Source: Cristatella mucedo
Taxonomy: Eukaryota > Bryozoa > Phylactolaemata > Cristatellidae
Reading direction: 5' to 3'
Assembly: GCA_009760855.2 (NCBI GenBank)
Contig: WPIO01000013.1
Location: 5,014,501-5,078,500 of the forward strand
Length of the DNA: 64,000 nt
Made by a program: the position numbers and the translations under genes. The notes beneath the pieces were generated by a model. It was not told the origin of the DNA. It was given only the letters and a program-made list of their open reading frames with translations, and ran no database searches. This document shows positions 30,604-41,761 of this stretch, piece after piece (within the stretch, counting starts at the first letter, position 1; each line of letters starts with the position of its first letter).

Positions 30604-30985
30604 GTTCGATGCTGTTTTCATTGAAGGAAAGGGTCAAGACCCCAAAGGGACTTTACAGATTTGTGGGTAGGTTTTGGACAAGTAAGGTCACTTTCGCTCC
30701 TAGTAGAAAAGAAAGAGCGCTCGCCCTGCCCAGCACTGCCCTCGCTATTGCCAGTACAAACTGTTTGGGCAAGGCACTGCCCACAATCGCGAACCGTTTG
30801 AGAAACGGGTTTTGCTCGTGCCGGTAGTTACTCGCAACTTTTTTTTAATGCACTGCAAAAGGGTGATCGTGTACAAATGCAAGCAAGCAAGTGAAATTTT
30901 CCCTGCAATACCATCTGCTTCTGAGCAACTTGCACCTGCCTTTCGCTGAATATGTTCCTACAACCGTGCGCAGATCTGCTTAGTG
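30604..30985. repeat. right arm of the inverted duplication; RRM exon pseudocopy on the reverse strand
   Basis: Read on the reverse strand: 'NYRHEQNPFLKRFAIVGSAL', acceptor-like CTCTTTCTTTTCTACTAG, 'AKVTLLVQNLPTNL', a stop, then 'SPFGVLTLSFNENSIEL'. Changes against the left arm are often conservative (I/V, L/I), so both arms were probably coding when they diverged. The stop and lack of an RNP1 exon make this copy a pseudogene. A 19-bp direct repeat (ATCGATAACTTGCAAGTTC twice) marks its inner border at 30568-30609. Confidence 0.8.
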
Positions 30986-31185
30986 TCAAAGAAGAAAGCG
31001 CTGAAAGAGGATCGGTAACCTAGGTTTTGTGACAAACACGGTCTCAACCTTGAAAAAGCTTGCAAGCATTTCACTCAGGGGAACAGCATGATAAGGTATA
31101 CATGGAGGCACTCGGGGCTGCCGATCGCTTTAGCATGCACAGGTAAGCATGCAAAGCGCCCCGAAACAGCTTAAGTTTGCCGAAG

Positions 31186-31220
<35 letters not shown>
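31186..31220. repeat. (TA)n microsatellite
   Basis: About 35 bp of uninterrupted TA. The flanking 30986-31185 has no recognised feature. Confidence 0.97.
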
Positions 31221-31223
<3 letters not shown>

Positions 31224-31249
31224 TTCATTGGAAGGCAAGGGTTCCGAAA

Positions 31250-32250
31250 AGTGTGCTTCTTAAGCAGGGTATGAAATCCTGCAAGGTAGAGAGGAGCTGG
31301 TGAGACTCGGACAGAAGTTGTGCGATGTTGCAGCTACTTTTTTGACGCCGGGCAGTATTAATCTTCTGCAGCTGCTGGGTTTTGCACCAGCTGCAGAAGA
31401 TTAAAGAGTACAGGGACTCCTGAAGAAGGAAAACTACTGCAAGCTAGATTCGGTGCATCAAAAGCGTGACTGACCTGTACTCTTGTCCCAAGCAGGCCTC
31501 TTATTGTTGCGATGTTCCATAGCAAAAAATGGGTCCGACCTTGACTTTGGAGGGAATACCCTCATCAAATGACAAGTCGTCTGGTAATGGCGCCAAGATT
31601 ATGGGCAGACGTCGCGGGAGTAATGCTAGATGAATCAATCTTGAGAGTGACGTCTTCTAACTTTTGAACGACGCTGAGTTTTCTCATAACTCTTTATGTT
31701 TGTCTTGGGATCACTAAACTTCAGGAAGTTGGCAGCCACTCAAATGAGAATATCGTCGATGCAGCCTGCGAGGGAGCAAAGGAAGTCGGATTAGGAGTTA
31801 GGCGTAGAAAGTTTGAAGGATATATGATGCCGGCTTCATCATCTCAGAATTGAAAGCCGAGGTCATTTCTGGTAATGATATCAACCAGAGGAAGTTTATG
31901 AGCGTATAGATTCTAAAAAACAAGTGGCCCATGACCGAAAGTTGCGATACCCCACACAGAAAGTGCTTCCCAGATGACTGGATAGCCATGTACAGCTAAA
32001 TTCTGACATCCGATACTGAAGTAGGACCTAGCCCAGTTTAGAACTGTGCTACCGATACTTAAGCGTGTTGAGAGGCGCTCCAGAAACATCCGCTGGGCAA
32101 CCGTGCCAAGCACTGCTGATAAATCCAGCTGTATAGAGAGGCTCTACCGTTATCACCATTCTTTAGGCCACAGTAAAGACGAAGCAGCACAGCTTCCGCG
32201 TGGAAGAGTTAGCTGCTATCACGAGTTAGCGTGCCTTAAATTAAATCTTT
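31250..32250 (-). mobile_element. old L2-clade LINE (diverged)
   Basis: Reverse-strand blocks in order: 'LDLS...VAQRMFLERLSTRLS' (motif A region, catalytic FDT lost), 'STVLNWARSYFS', 'GPLVFRIYTLI' (B/C region), 'FLKFSDPKTN'-like, 'LEDVTLKIDSSSITPATSA', and 'LLQLVQNPAA' near 31390. Multiple frameshifts. It is more diverged than L2A or L2B and may be an older subfamily. Confidence 0.65.
31358..31404. repeat. perfect 17-bp hairpin inside the old L2
   Basis: Left arm TTAATCTTCTGCAGCTG, loop CTGGGTTTTGCAC, right arm CAGCTGCAGAAGATTAA. The right arm corresponds to L2 coding sequence for 'LQLVQN'. The left arm is its perfect inverse copy. Confidence 0.95.
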
Positions 32251-33199
32251 GAAAAGGCGTGCCGAGCAATTGTCAAAATAAGAGCATTAAGATAGCCTAT
32301 TGGTTGTAGTTCCAGATATACTGATCCTAGTTCCCGGTCAGCACAGCCGGTAAGGTTGGCACACAGATCCTTACTATCAAACACCGCATCCAGTTTTATC
32401 ACGTTAATGAAGCAAAATCAAGACGTAATTTTCTTTTTCAGATATGATATTGTTTATTTTTGAACGTCTGAAGTAGCCTAGTCTTTGTCGACAATGAATG
32501 GCCTGGAAATTTGTGGCTGAATAGTGGCAGTTGACGGATGCAAGAGAATATTACGGGTAGGCGGCTGAGAATTCAGGGGTCGTTTTCGCCACTTTTGAGA
32601 CATAATTGTTAGAGGAACAGGTTCTTTCCTTGTCACCCGCTCAAGCGTTGGCGATCATGACTCTAAGTGCAATCCTTAACTGCGTTGGGGTACATGCCGA
32701 GATGGTCAGAGGCAGTCTGTGCGAAACTATGTGTGACGAACCTGTAAGTACACGCCTGTCTAGGGTTGTATGCTTGTTAGGTGAATTTTTTGCAGTCAAT
32801 GGACTATTAGCTGTTCACATCCTGGGTCACTATTGTCTTCCATGATTGTAACGATATACAAAATAAATTGATAAGTTAAGCTTGAAAGTACTGGCTTTTG
32901 AAGTATTGACTACAGGGAAGATGAAAGTTATATCAAGTGCTGCCTTTCTTAGGGTTCAACGTGCTTGCACTGTACAAGGGAGGGAGATCGGATACGTTCA
33001 TATCAGGTGACTCGGACTAATGGCCCCGGAGCTAAAGCATAGGCTAGAGTAATTTGAGGCCGGGACAGTTGAGAAAGAATCATATTAAAACAGTAATATA
33101 TTTCCAACGGCTTAGGAGAGACCTACATATTTTACTACGCGCATCATTCAACCCAAGAAAAAGGTGTGTCGAATAGTTACTAACAACGACAGTATGCAC
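32251..33199. other. no recognisable gene
   Basis: A 79-codon frame at 32606-32845 (+) has hydrophobic stretches and several Cys but no family motif or signal-peptide layout I trust. Confidence 0.35.
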
Positions 33200-33600
33200 A
33201 TTTGTAGCATCCAGAGGCAAACAAAGAATGACTAACGTGGACAAAGTGTCTAAAAAAAAGGAGTGGGTGGATTTTTAGCTTTGCTGCATACTTCGCTATG
33301 TTGGGCAAAGTCGTGATAGCAGTAGCTAGAAACCTCCTAGATGTAATTGCGTACGAACTGTTTGCACCGTCTTTGAAGAGTTTGAAGTTGGTCAAAACCA
33401 ACGAGTAAGAGAAATGGACGGTTTGAGGGTGCTCCCAAAGAGAAAGCAGTTGAGGTACACAGGAGATGGCTCGAAAGAGAGATCGGAGAGAGCTACCAGT
33501 GAGTGACCACAACGTTGATATGAAGGCTTCTGAGCTGCTGCTTCTTGGAGCAGCCAGTGCATATAAGAGATGAGCAATGGAATCTAGCAGCCGCAATAAT
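33200..33600 (-). mobile_element. L2-clade C-terminal remnant
   Basis: Reverse strand 'TNFKLFKDGANSSYAITSRR' and 'FLATAITTLPNIAKYAAKLK' align by eye with L2A 'TNLKSFGDRAFSSYAPKAWN' and 'SLPTCVRTSPDLTTFKKNLK'. Old and frame-open by chance. An (AAT)n-like run adjoins at 33596. Confidence 0.6.
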
Positions 33601-34039
33601 AATAAAACTAGTAATAGTAATAACAGATTTATGTTGCCCTTTAAAGGCAACAGCATCTCCTTCAGGTTAACTCAAATGGGCTGTTAAAAAAATACATCAC
33701 CAACAGCATTATGTCTGGATAGCTCAAATGGGCTGTAAAGAAAATAAATCCCCTATTCGCGATAACGTGCAAAATGGCAGCCAAAGCAGGCCAATGAAGG
33801 TTAATTATCGGGGAAGAAGCGATGGAATGAGGAACGGTTGGGTTATCAGCTTTACTTTGTGCTCCATAAATTCGAAGCTTGTCGCTGAGATTGCTTGTCA
33901 CACAAACACGCAGTAGAGAATTACTGTAAAAGGCTCTCGATGCATAGAAACTTAAGCGCAGCCTTGCAAAGATATGAGATAGTTTGAAGGCGCTAATAAA
34001 TACTCAGAGTCCGAGAAGTGGGAGGCGCGAAGAGAAGAG

Positions 34040-34205
34040 GCGAAGGCGGAGGAGCGGGGGGGGGGCGGAGGAGGCGGGGCGGAGGAGGGGGGAGCCTGGA
34101 GGAACGGGAGGGGGGCGGAGGAGGGGGGCCGGAGGAGCGGGGGGGGGGGGGGGCGGGGGGGGGGGGGGGGGGCGGAGGAGCAGGGGTGGAACGGCGGCGG
34201 CTGCG
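34040..34205. repeat. G-rich low-complexity tract
   Basis: GGAGGAGGGGGG-type sequence with G runs up to about 14, mixing GGAGGA and GGGGGG. Several G-runs of three or more in close spacing could form G-quadruplexes. Gly/Arg- and Pro-rich open frames here are compositional. Confidence 0.95.
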
Positions 34206-34264
34206 GCGAGGAGGAGGACAGAGGAAAAAGTAGCTCGGGTAAAAAGAAGTGAGTGATAGTGAAG

Positions 34265-34690
34265 GAGTATATATATATATATATAGATTATAGAAGGGGC
34301 TGCGAGTTCAATGTGCTGCTTGACGAGGAGCTGGTGCAGAGTCGGAGAGAAGCGGTTCAGTGCAGAACTAAAAACATTCTCGTTAGGCAAGCCCGTTTGC
34401 AGAGTTTCACACAATTTTCAGCTACGTTATTGCACAGGCACCGTGACCGTCGGGTCTAGCTGGCGTGTCACAAATGCACTGACTAATTTGTCTGCTTTAC
34501 TCTAACTTAAGCGCACGAGACTTTTTTGTTTACACCTTATTAAATGTAGGCAGACTTCGCTGCTGAGTTAATCTAGAAGAAGTCTCTGCAACAGGAACGC
34601 AGTGAGATTCCTTCAAAGCATAGATAAAGTGCCTAGAAATATGTTTAGCTCTGTGAGGGCGTTGTTTACATGTCTTATTATTATCCGTGT
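34265..34690. mobile_element. L2 remnants, both orientations
   Basis: 34290-34600 resembles reverse-strand L2A (AAGCCCGTTTGCAGAGTTTC, TGTCACAAATGCACTGACTA). 34625-34690 is a forward tail (AAGTGCCTAGAAATATGTTT, CTGTGAGGGCGTTGTTTACA, TTATTATTAT). A short (TA)n lies at 34268-34285. Confidence 0.5.
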
Positions 34691-35869
34691 AGCATCTACT
34701 AAGGAAATACAGAGTAGGCCGATCTTGAGGGTCGAAGTTTTTTCAGTTGCCAGGTAACACTAGGTTTGCTCGTAATTTTAGGCTTGCCTTGCAGTTATTC
34801 AAATTAAGAATGTTATCTATACTGCAAGTGCGAGCGTCGACAATAGTGCCTTACAAAGAATTGGGAGACTCTAAGGTGCTAGAAGGCAGCAAAGGCGCAC
34901 AGTTCAAATTAGGAGCTCTGCTATTGGTCTTCCTCGACGAAATGACAGCCTTGATTGTCTTAAACGTCTGGGTCGGCTAGAGGGTGAGCAAAACCATGAA
35001 ATCAGAGGACCCAGAACAAATTCTTGAGTTAACCGGTATTTTAAAGGCACGTCAGGCGAATAGTGAAAGTTGAAGTCATCATTGCTCTGAAGCTTTCCAC
35101 GAACACGCTAACTAAGCCTTTGTAGTGCAATAGCGTTGACGCCCGCCCGAGACGATAGGCACGCAAGGAGACTTAAGGATGAACGGAATCAAACGCTACG
35201 AGAGCAACTCACTACTGAAGTGACTTAGTGCGAGTTACGAAAAATACTGCATTGTGGACACAACAAAGGATCTTTAGTTGAGTAAGAGGAACGAGCAACA
35301 GTGACTCTTTTACCAAAGGTTTTAGCTGCAGAGCAAAAGAGAGTTGCCAGAAAATTTCAGAAGAGCTTCAAAAAATTGAATGGTAAGGCTTCACCTTGAC
35401 CTTGCCTGAGCAAACCCTGGCAAGCAGTGTCAGCAAGGCTTCATTCGGGGATGCAACCCATATCTAGGGGCGTGAAGCAGCCCGCCTGAGGGAAGAAATG
35501 GTATACTGACTGTCGTGAAGGCACGGGTGGCCCCAGTGTTGATCAAAGGAGCTGCAACAGATAATGTGACACCACATCGGTACAGAGAGCGGCTCGGCTA
35601 GAAGCAGAACGTGGTCGTCCGCTAGCTGCGCTCACTTTGAATAGTGCAACATCCGCCAATGGATTGTCGACGGCCTAAGCGGTGAGTAAAGGCGAATATC
35701 TCCCACGAACATCGGTAGCAATGCAGCGTGCTTCATAGTGACTTGTGTCGAACTGTGGTGGCAGGTGGGGCACAGTGCAAAAGTCTAGACTAGTCCCAAG
35801 CACGGCAGAGGCTAGGAAAGAATCGCGCTATTCCCTTGTGCCGACGCAACAGCTTAGAAAATAATGGGA

Positions 35870-36170
35870 CTTTTTTTAGTTCAAAAAATGCATAGCCTCT
35901 CTCTGCAATGCATGCTCAACGGGACTGCCGTTGAAGTCCTGGTGGACAACGAAGTATACTTTGTTGGCAGCTTACCATTCGCTCAACAGGAGTCTGGAGC
36001 TTCGCTGGCCTTGAGTTCGGGCGCAGTCTATCATTGGTGACCCTATTCACAGTCACAGTAAAACCGTGGTCAGAATACAACTAGAGACCACGGTCAAGGG
36101 GTGGCGTTTGTGATATTGGAAAACACGACTACCCTAGCCATTTTGGGTGCAAACTTCCTTAGAACACTTC
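35870..36170 (+). pseudogene. Gypsy aspartic protease remnant
   Basis: 'LQCMLNGTAVEVLVDNEVYF' aligns with retroelement protease starts in which the catalytic Asp is followed by Ser/Thr-Gly. Here the sequence is DNE, so the active site is lost. 'FVILENTTTLAILGANFLRT' is the typical C-terminal ILGxDFL box. Frameshifts lie between the two. Confidence 0.65.
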
Positions 36171-36804
36171 CAGAGTGGGAAATAGCTGAGGTAATTCTGC
36201 AGATCAGTAGGAATGATGCCTAGCAAAGTTCTCTTCAATCGGTTGAGGCATCAGTGCAAGCAAAGCAAGATGAACAAACTGCCTCTATTGATGCTGTAAA
36301 AGCCGTGCGTGTGACAAGGACATAAGTTCTACAAAGCAGGAGCCAAGCGCTGCTGCAGTTGCACTGGAGCTCTGGTGCACTACAAAAACTTTTCCTAAAT
36401 CTTCCAGATTTTTGTAGTACAATGCTGATCATTCCAGAAAAATGTATACTCTGGGTGAGAGCAATGAACCCCACGGGCAAATCAATGACGTTGTGTGTCA
36501 ATCGGTCGATTAGACATGCTGAACCGGTTTCCTAACTAGCGTGCTCAGAAGGCGATGGTGCGAACGAGCAAAACCTGCACAAACTGGGCGTAAACAGGCA
36601 GCAACCCATTTGTCAGGGAAAAATAGGCAGTAGCTAAAGAGTCTTCTTATATTACATTTTAAAGTATACTCCCAAAGCTCGAGAGATTTGGGAAAGTATA
36701 ATAAAATACAGAATGACATTCAGCTGCAGCAACAAGCTTTGTCGGTGCGGCAGTGAACTAGACGCTATCCACTTGGGCTACAAGCCCAGTTTCAAAGAAA
36801 CTCG

Positions 36805-37960
36805 TTATAATAATAATAAAAATAATTATGCACTTGATAAAGCGCCCTCAGAGAACTCAATCTCTTTCTAGGCGCTTCGCATTTTCTGCAAAGGGAAACG
36901 CGATTGAATGGTGAGTAATATCATGCTTGATAAACAACATGAATAACATGGTTAGGGGCTACATGCACAGGGTCAGCATCCACAGTGTCAGCACGAATAA
37001 GCACACTAAGGACGAACCACAGGGACCCACTAAATGCTTTCCTAAATAGGTGTGTTTTTAAGTTCTTTTTAAATGTGGTCAGGTCAGGGATTGTTCAGAC
37101 GCAAGTCGGGAGGGAGTTCCAGGCTTTGGGAGCATACGAACTAAATGCACGGTCTCCAAAGGATTCAAGGTTTGTACGAGGTATTTGTAGACTGTTGGAT
37201 TCCGAAAAGTGGGCGGTACTATGCTTGGCCTCGTGGGGGAGTATATCTGAGAGATAAGCTGGAGCCAAAGAATGAAGTGACCTAAAAGTGAGCGAAAAAA
37301 CCTTGAAATCGATCCGTTGCTTGACTGGTAGCCAGTGCATGTCGGCGAGAAGTGGTGTGATTGTGGCAACTGCGACGCTCACAACAGACAAGCCTAGCTG
37401 CACTGTTTTGCACCAGCTGTAATCGCCTGATTGCACATGCCAGTAGGCCAGCAAGCAGTGAGTTACAGAAGTCGAGATGGGATGTCACAAATGCAAGGAC
37501 CAACTTGGACGTGGTATCCTTATCTAAACAAGCCCGAATTTTAGCAATGTTGTGTAGCTGAAAGTAGGCATACTTGACTGTGGAGCTGATGTGGTCGTAT
37601 AACGAGAGGTCACTTTGGAACATGACACCTAGATTTCGAGCCGATTCAATTTTGAGAGCCATTTTTGAGCGTCAGCCTTTCCCATTTGTGAATCACACTG
37701 GGTTTGCCCATAACTAGTAAGTTAGTTATATCATTGTTTAGTTTTAGAAAATTGCTGCCATCCATGTGCGGATGTCATCAATACGTGCTGCAAGTGAGTT
37801 GAGAGAATTCGAGGTGCTCGAAGGCTGGGAGGGATCAAAGCAAAGGTACAACTGAGTGTCATCCGCATAGAAGTGAAAGCCTAGATTGTGCTTAGCAATC
37901 ACACTAGCAAGAGGGAGAGTATGAACTTTGAAAAGAACCTTCGTTGATATGCTTGACGAT
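36805..37960 (-). mobile_element. L2A copy nested in the Gypsy element (between protease and RT)
   Basis: (AAT)n plus tail at 36805-36880, 3' UTR, then reverse-strand RT C-terminal blocks up to '[19 protein letters not shown]' near 37880. It is truncated just upstream of YADD, as in the copy at 10494-11660. Gypsy sequence resumes at about 37965. Confidence 0.88.
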
Positions 37961-38034
37961 GGCATCGCCGAACGATCAATTAGACAATGAAAATCAGCTT
38001 TAGGGATCGTCAGAAATCCCTCAGGATGGAATTT

Positions 38035-38525
38035 GTGTCGATTATCCTTGGATTAACCTTGGATTAACCTTGGAATTTGTGTCGATTATCGCAAACTCAA
38101 TGAAGTCACCGTGAGGAACAGCTACATATCGCCCAATCTCATAGTAAAACTGTACCGTCTTCACAATGCTAAGATCTTTAGTGGCCTCGACAAGATATCC
38201 GGTTACCATCAAGTTGAGGTTGCTGAAACAAATATACCGAAAATGGCATTTGCATCACCCTTTGGCCTCTACCAGTATTATCGAATGCCTTTCGGACTCA
38301 AGAATGCCCCAGGGGCATTTCAGCGCGTCCTCAATTACCTCAGTTACGTGCTCAGCGTGGAAGATTTCCTAGTCTCGATGACTTTGTTTACTTTCGCGAA
38401 ACTTGGGATGACCATATGGCAGGCCTCGAAGGAGTTCTAAGCCTATTCAGGTCATCTGAGTTTAAATTCTTTGGAAAGAAAATTCGCTTCCTAGGACTCG
38501 TAGGCTTTTATCCAAAGTTCATCCC
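38035..38525 (+). pseudogene. Gypsy reverse transcriptase remnant
   Basis: 'VDYRKLNEVT', then 'FSGLDKISGYHQVEV' (motif A Asp), 'YYRMPFGLKNAPGAFQRVLN' (motif B), and after a frameshift near 38376 'DDFVYFRETWDDHMAGLE' with the catalytic DD kept. The next expected ~30 residues are missing: 'KKIRFLG' runs straight into 'LVGFYPKFIPDYAQI'. A small duplication of GGAATTTGTGTCGATTAT lies at 38030-38090. Confidence 0.85.
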
Positions 38526-38659
38526 TGACTATGCCCAGATTTTGCTGTCCTCTGTGACAGCGGAAGCACTTCTGGTGGTCGGAAGAATGTTCGCCGGCCT
38601 TCAACAAGTTCAAAGATCTAATAATCGACAATATTATATATATCGACGATATAGGCTGA

Positions 38660-38930
38660 AGCTTCCAGATCCAGACATTCCGTTCGTCCTAGCTTGTATG
38701 ATGCTTCCTCAGCGGCGGTCATTTGTGTCATGGAACAGCTCGATAAGCTCGGTGGAGCACCAGCCGGTGGCATTTGAAGGGCGCAAACTGAATGCCGGAG
38801 AGGCGAAATACTCGGCAACTGAGCTGGAGTTCCTTGCAGTAGCGGAGGCGCTGAAAGTGTACACACGCCACTTGTGGGGCACTACGTCCACTCTGTACAC
38901 TGACCACAATGTGGTAGTGGTTCCTTCTTA
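38660..38930 (+). pseudogene. Gypsy RNase H remnant
   Basis: 'DPDIPFVLACM' (first catalytic Asp position shifted or lost), 'HQPVAFEGRKLNAGEAKYSA', 'TELEFLAVAEALKVYTRHLW' (catalytic Glu region) and 'LYTDHNVV' (catalytic Asp) match Gypsy RNase H. Confidence 0.8.
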
Positions 38931-39476
38931 AGAGGAACGAAGAATGAATCGCTAGACGATTGTGGCGTTGGGCCCATAAGTTGGATGAGTTCAACTTCGG
39001 GGTGTTCACAAACCTGGAAAGGCAAACGTTGCTGACGCCATAATCCGGGCACCTCATCACGTCACTGCTACTACTTTGGAGTGTGAATTATTATTAGAAG
39101 ATATCAATAAGCGCAGGTTCAGGATCCTGGTTTGACTTCTCTCATTTCAGAGCTCGGAAAAAGAAACCCTTCTGCTGGGCAGTTCCAAGCAATGCCGTCC
39201 AGAGTTTCTGTGGACTCGGCAACAGGACTGCTCACTGTAGACGGTACGCGAATCATGTTGCCCCAACACTTCCACGGAGTGCTTTGAGGCTCTACATGAC
39301 AACGCACCTGCAAGGAAACGTGCTACTGAGAAGATTGTATCAATTATAAATGAGTGACTCTTCTGGTTAGGAATAAAGAAGGACATTGATATTTGGGCTG
39401 TCTTTTATGACATGCTAGAAGCGACGAACCTCTGCTCGAATACAGGAGGCTCCACTTGGTAAGACGCCAACATAAA

Positions 39477-40547
39477 GCACTTTTATGCTGACGATACTCA
39501 GCTGTACTTGTCATTCAAACCGTCTGAATCTGCTGCAGCAACTGAATGCTTGCCTTGCCGATATTCGATCCTAGATTTCGGAAAACTTCTTAAAGCTAAT
39601 TGACGATAAAACCGAATTTCTGCTCATGGGACACCCTAAGCTTGTGGCTGGATTAAAAGGCCTTGCTCTTCTAATAGCTGATGCTGTTGTGCGACCATCA
39701 CCACGTGCTCGAAACTTAGGCGTCGATTTCGACAGCAGCCTCGATTTTAAAAGCTCCATTCGGAAGACTGCGTATACAGATAGCAACCGCGTCCAATCAC
39801 TATCCAAGTTTAGGAGCTGTCTTTCACAGCGGCTTGCAAAACATTTAACTAGCTCCTTTGCTCTGTCTCGGCTTGATTATTGTAACTTTCTTTTGGCTGG
39901 GCTACCAAAGAAAGCAACTAGGGTCACTGCAGCTGGCTATCAATATGGCTGCAAGGCTAGTTATCAAGTCCCAGAGGTTTGAGCACGTGTCTCCTTTGCT
40001 AAAAGAACTAGGATGACAGCCGGTTGATCAACGGAAAGTTCGTACGCTGACTCGCAAGGCCCGCCATGACTTCGCTCCTTCGTACCTAACTGAACTGCTA
40101 CATCATTTTCAGCCTCTTCGTGCCCCCAAGTCCTGTATGGAAAATAAATTAGCTGTTTAATTCCTCCGCTTAAAGACAGTTGGCGACAGAAGCTTTGGCT
40201 CTCTAGATCCTAGACTGCGGAACTCGCTACCACAATTCTTACGCAACTACAACTACTCTCCTGCTGCCGACTATGGCTCATCCTTTTCAGCGGTTCTGAG
40301 CTACTACTTCCACGCTACTCACTACCTCAACTGCTCCCTGGACTCTGCTATACTTCCCACTTTCTTTTTATTGCATGAGACGAAGTCAGTTGGCTACCGA
40401 ATGCGTACCGAAAGCCACTTATGCTACGACTGCGAAATACAAACCTCTCCTGCGTAACACCCACATTGCCATTGTGGCTTCGTGGAGTTACAGACGGAGA
40501 TAAAAGCCGCTTGAGTTTGTTCAAGTAGAATATTTTCGAAAATTTCC
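39477..40547 (+). mobile_element. L2B copy nested in the Gypsy integrase
   Basis: Starts at the RT catalytic box ('[20 protein letters not shown]'), then 'RNLGVDFDSSLDFKSSI', 'LSRLDYCNFLLAGLPKKAT', and the 3' UTR (GTTGGCTACCGAATGCG, CTCCTGCGTAACACCCACAT). It separates the integrase zinc-binding region from the core. Stops and frameshifts are present. Confidence 0.85.
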
Positions 40548-40550
40548 TGA

Positions 40551-41330
40551 AACTTTAGTCGGAAAAAGTATCTTACGCTAGTCTACGACTATTTCTCAGA
40601 CTACATCGTTGCTGCAACTCTACCGTACAAGCTCATAGAGACGGTCAATGATGCTGACGCCCACAAATTCTGTGCTCATCAATGGCATCCTGAATAGCCT
40701 GTGCAGCGACCAAGGTGTTGAGTTCGTGTCGAGCCTGCTCCGACTACTGGTACGTCCTGACCAGCAGGGCTGGGATTCGTGTGTTCCGTTTGTATGCTAT
40801 TGCACTTGATAAAGCGCCCTCAGAGAACTTAATCTCTTTCTAGGCGCTTTACATTTGCTATGCATATAACATCGCGAGTCATGCAGCGACGCAGTCGTCT
40901 CCATATGGGCTCAGGACACCGTGAATCCCTTGTGATGCAACGTCGGCGAGAGCGCACCGTCCATCTGGACGGTGGGCTCAGCTCAGATACCTCATCAGCC
41001 ATAGTGACTAGCTATGATGAATGCAGAAGTCGTACCCAACAGGTGTACGACAGTGGCCTAGAACTTGAGGCCGAAACAATCTAGGCAAAAGAATGAACAA
41101 ACCAGGACGGTTCAGTTTTTGTCCATTAGAAAAGAAAAGCAAGTGTGGCTGTGAAACTTGCGAAAATCCCCTGTTCTCAATGCTAAACTGCAAACTCACT
41201 GGCGATGCCCGTACGTCGTTAAACACAAGCTCAGTGACCTTTCGTATTAAATCAGACATGAAAGGGCGAGACCTTTTGCTGCACAGTGTGACCACCTGTT
41301 TCACTTTAAAGAACGGAAACAGCTAACTGA
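40551..41330 (+). pseudogene. Gypsy integrase core and C-terminal remnant
   Basis: 'KKYLTLVYDYFSDYIVAATL' carries the first catalytic Asp context. 'CSDQGVEFVSSLLRLL' carries the second (SDQG). A second L2 tail lies at 40797-40862. Then 'YNIASHAATQSSPYG' is the usual Gypsy segment after the core, and a later block encodes 'PYVV...KLSD...YRI' and 'HLFHFKERKQL'-type residues across frames, as in Gypsy C-terminal domains. Confidence 0.75.
40797..40862 (-). mobile_element. L2A tail inserted in integrase
   Basis: TTGCACTTGATAAAGCGCCC, TCAGAGAACTTAATCTC, AGGCGCTTTACATTTGCT: only the last ~65 bp of L2A. Gypsy sequence continues on both sides. Confidence 0.8.
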
Positions 41331-41761
41331 TGAAGAACAAACACTTCAGGATAATCAGGATAACAGTGACGACGACGGGAAGCAACCAGGGTCCACAAAG
41401 AAGCGTTCGGAGGCTACAGATGCTTTACCCAGCGATGTCTACGTGCCACCCTAATCGGCTTCTCCAGCTGCTGACTCGGCTGAGAACGACAGCCCATCAC
41501 CATCTGCAACCATGGAACTGGACCAGCTGACCAGTGAGGTATTAAGCCAATCAAATCATCGGCCAGCTACGAACACTACGTCACGAGCTGTCAAACCTTC
41601 AGTATGGCTGCGCGACTGTGTGACTGACCAAATCCTCGTGACGTATTTAAGGAAAACGCCGAGGCGACAAGTTGTGACATTCCATCGGTACACGAGGGAG
41701 TCAAGGCTGAAGTGATTCCCGTGCTGCTGTAACAAAGGCTTGTGTGTACTACTTCGGTGAT

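Larger units (their letters stand above)
35270..41720 (+). pseudogene. Ty3/Gypsy LTR retrotransposon, decayed and interrupted
   Basis: Blocks in canonical Gypsy order on the forward strand: possible gag remnant (about 35290-35400, 'ESCQKISEELQKI'), a degenerate CCHC-like segment ('QVGHSAKV', about 35760), protease (35870-36170), RT (38070-38525), RNase H (38660-38920), integrase zinc-binding region (39230-39470), integrase core (40560-40755) and C-terminal region (40860-41330). Protease-RNase H order before integrase is diagnostic of Ty3/Gypsy. L2 pieces split it at 36805-37960, 39477-40547 and 40797-40862. Many stops and frameshifts. No LTR pair or primer-binding site was confirmed. Confidence 0.8.

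Noticed and set aside
34004-34414. Pro/Gly-rich open frames
   Set aside because: Produced by a G-rich low-complexity tract.
35565-41690. LTR pair for the Gypsy element (GTGACACCACATCGGTACAG versus GTGACATTCCATCGGTACAC)
   Set aside because: Similarity covers only about 20 bp, and the left site lies inside the expected gag region.
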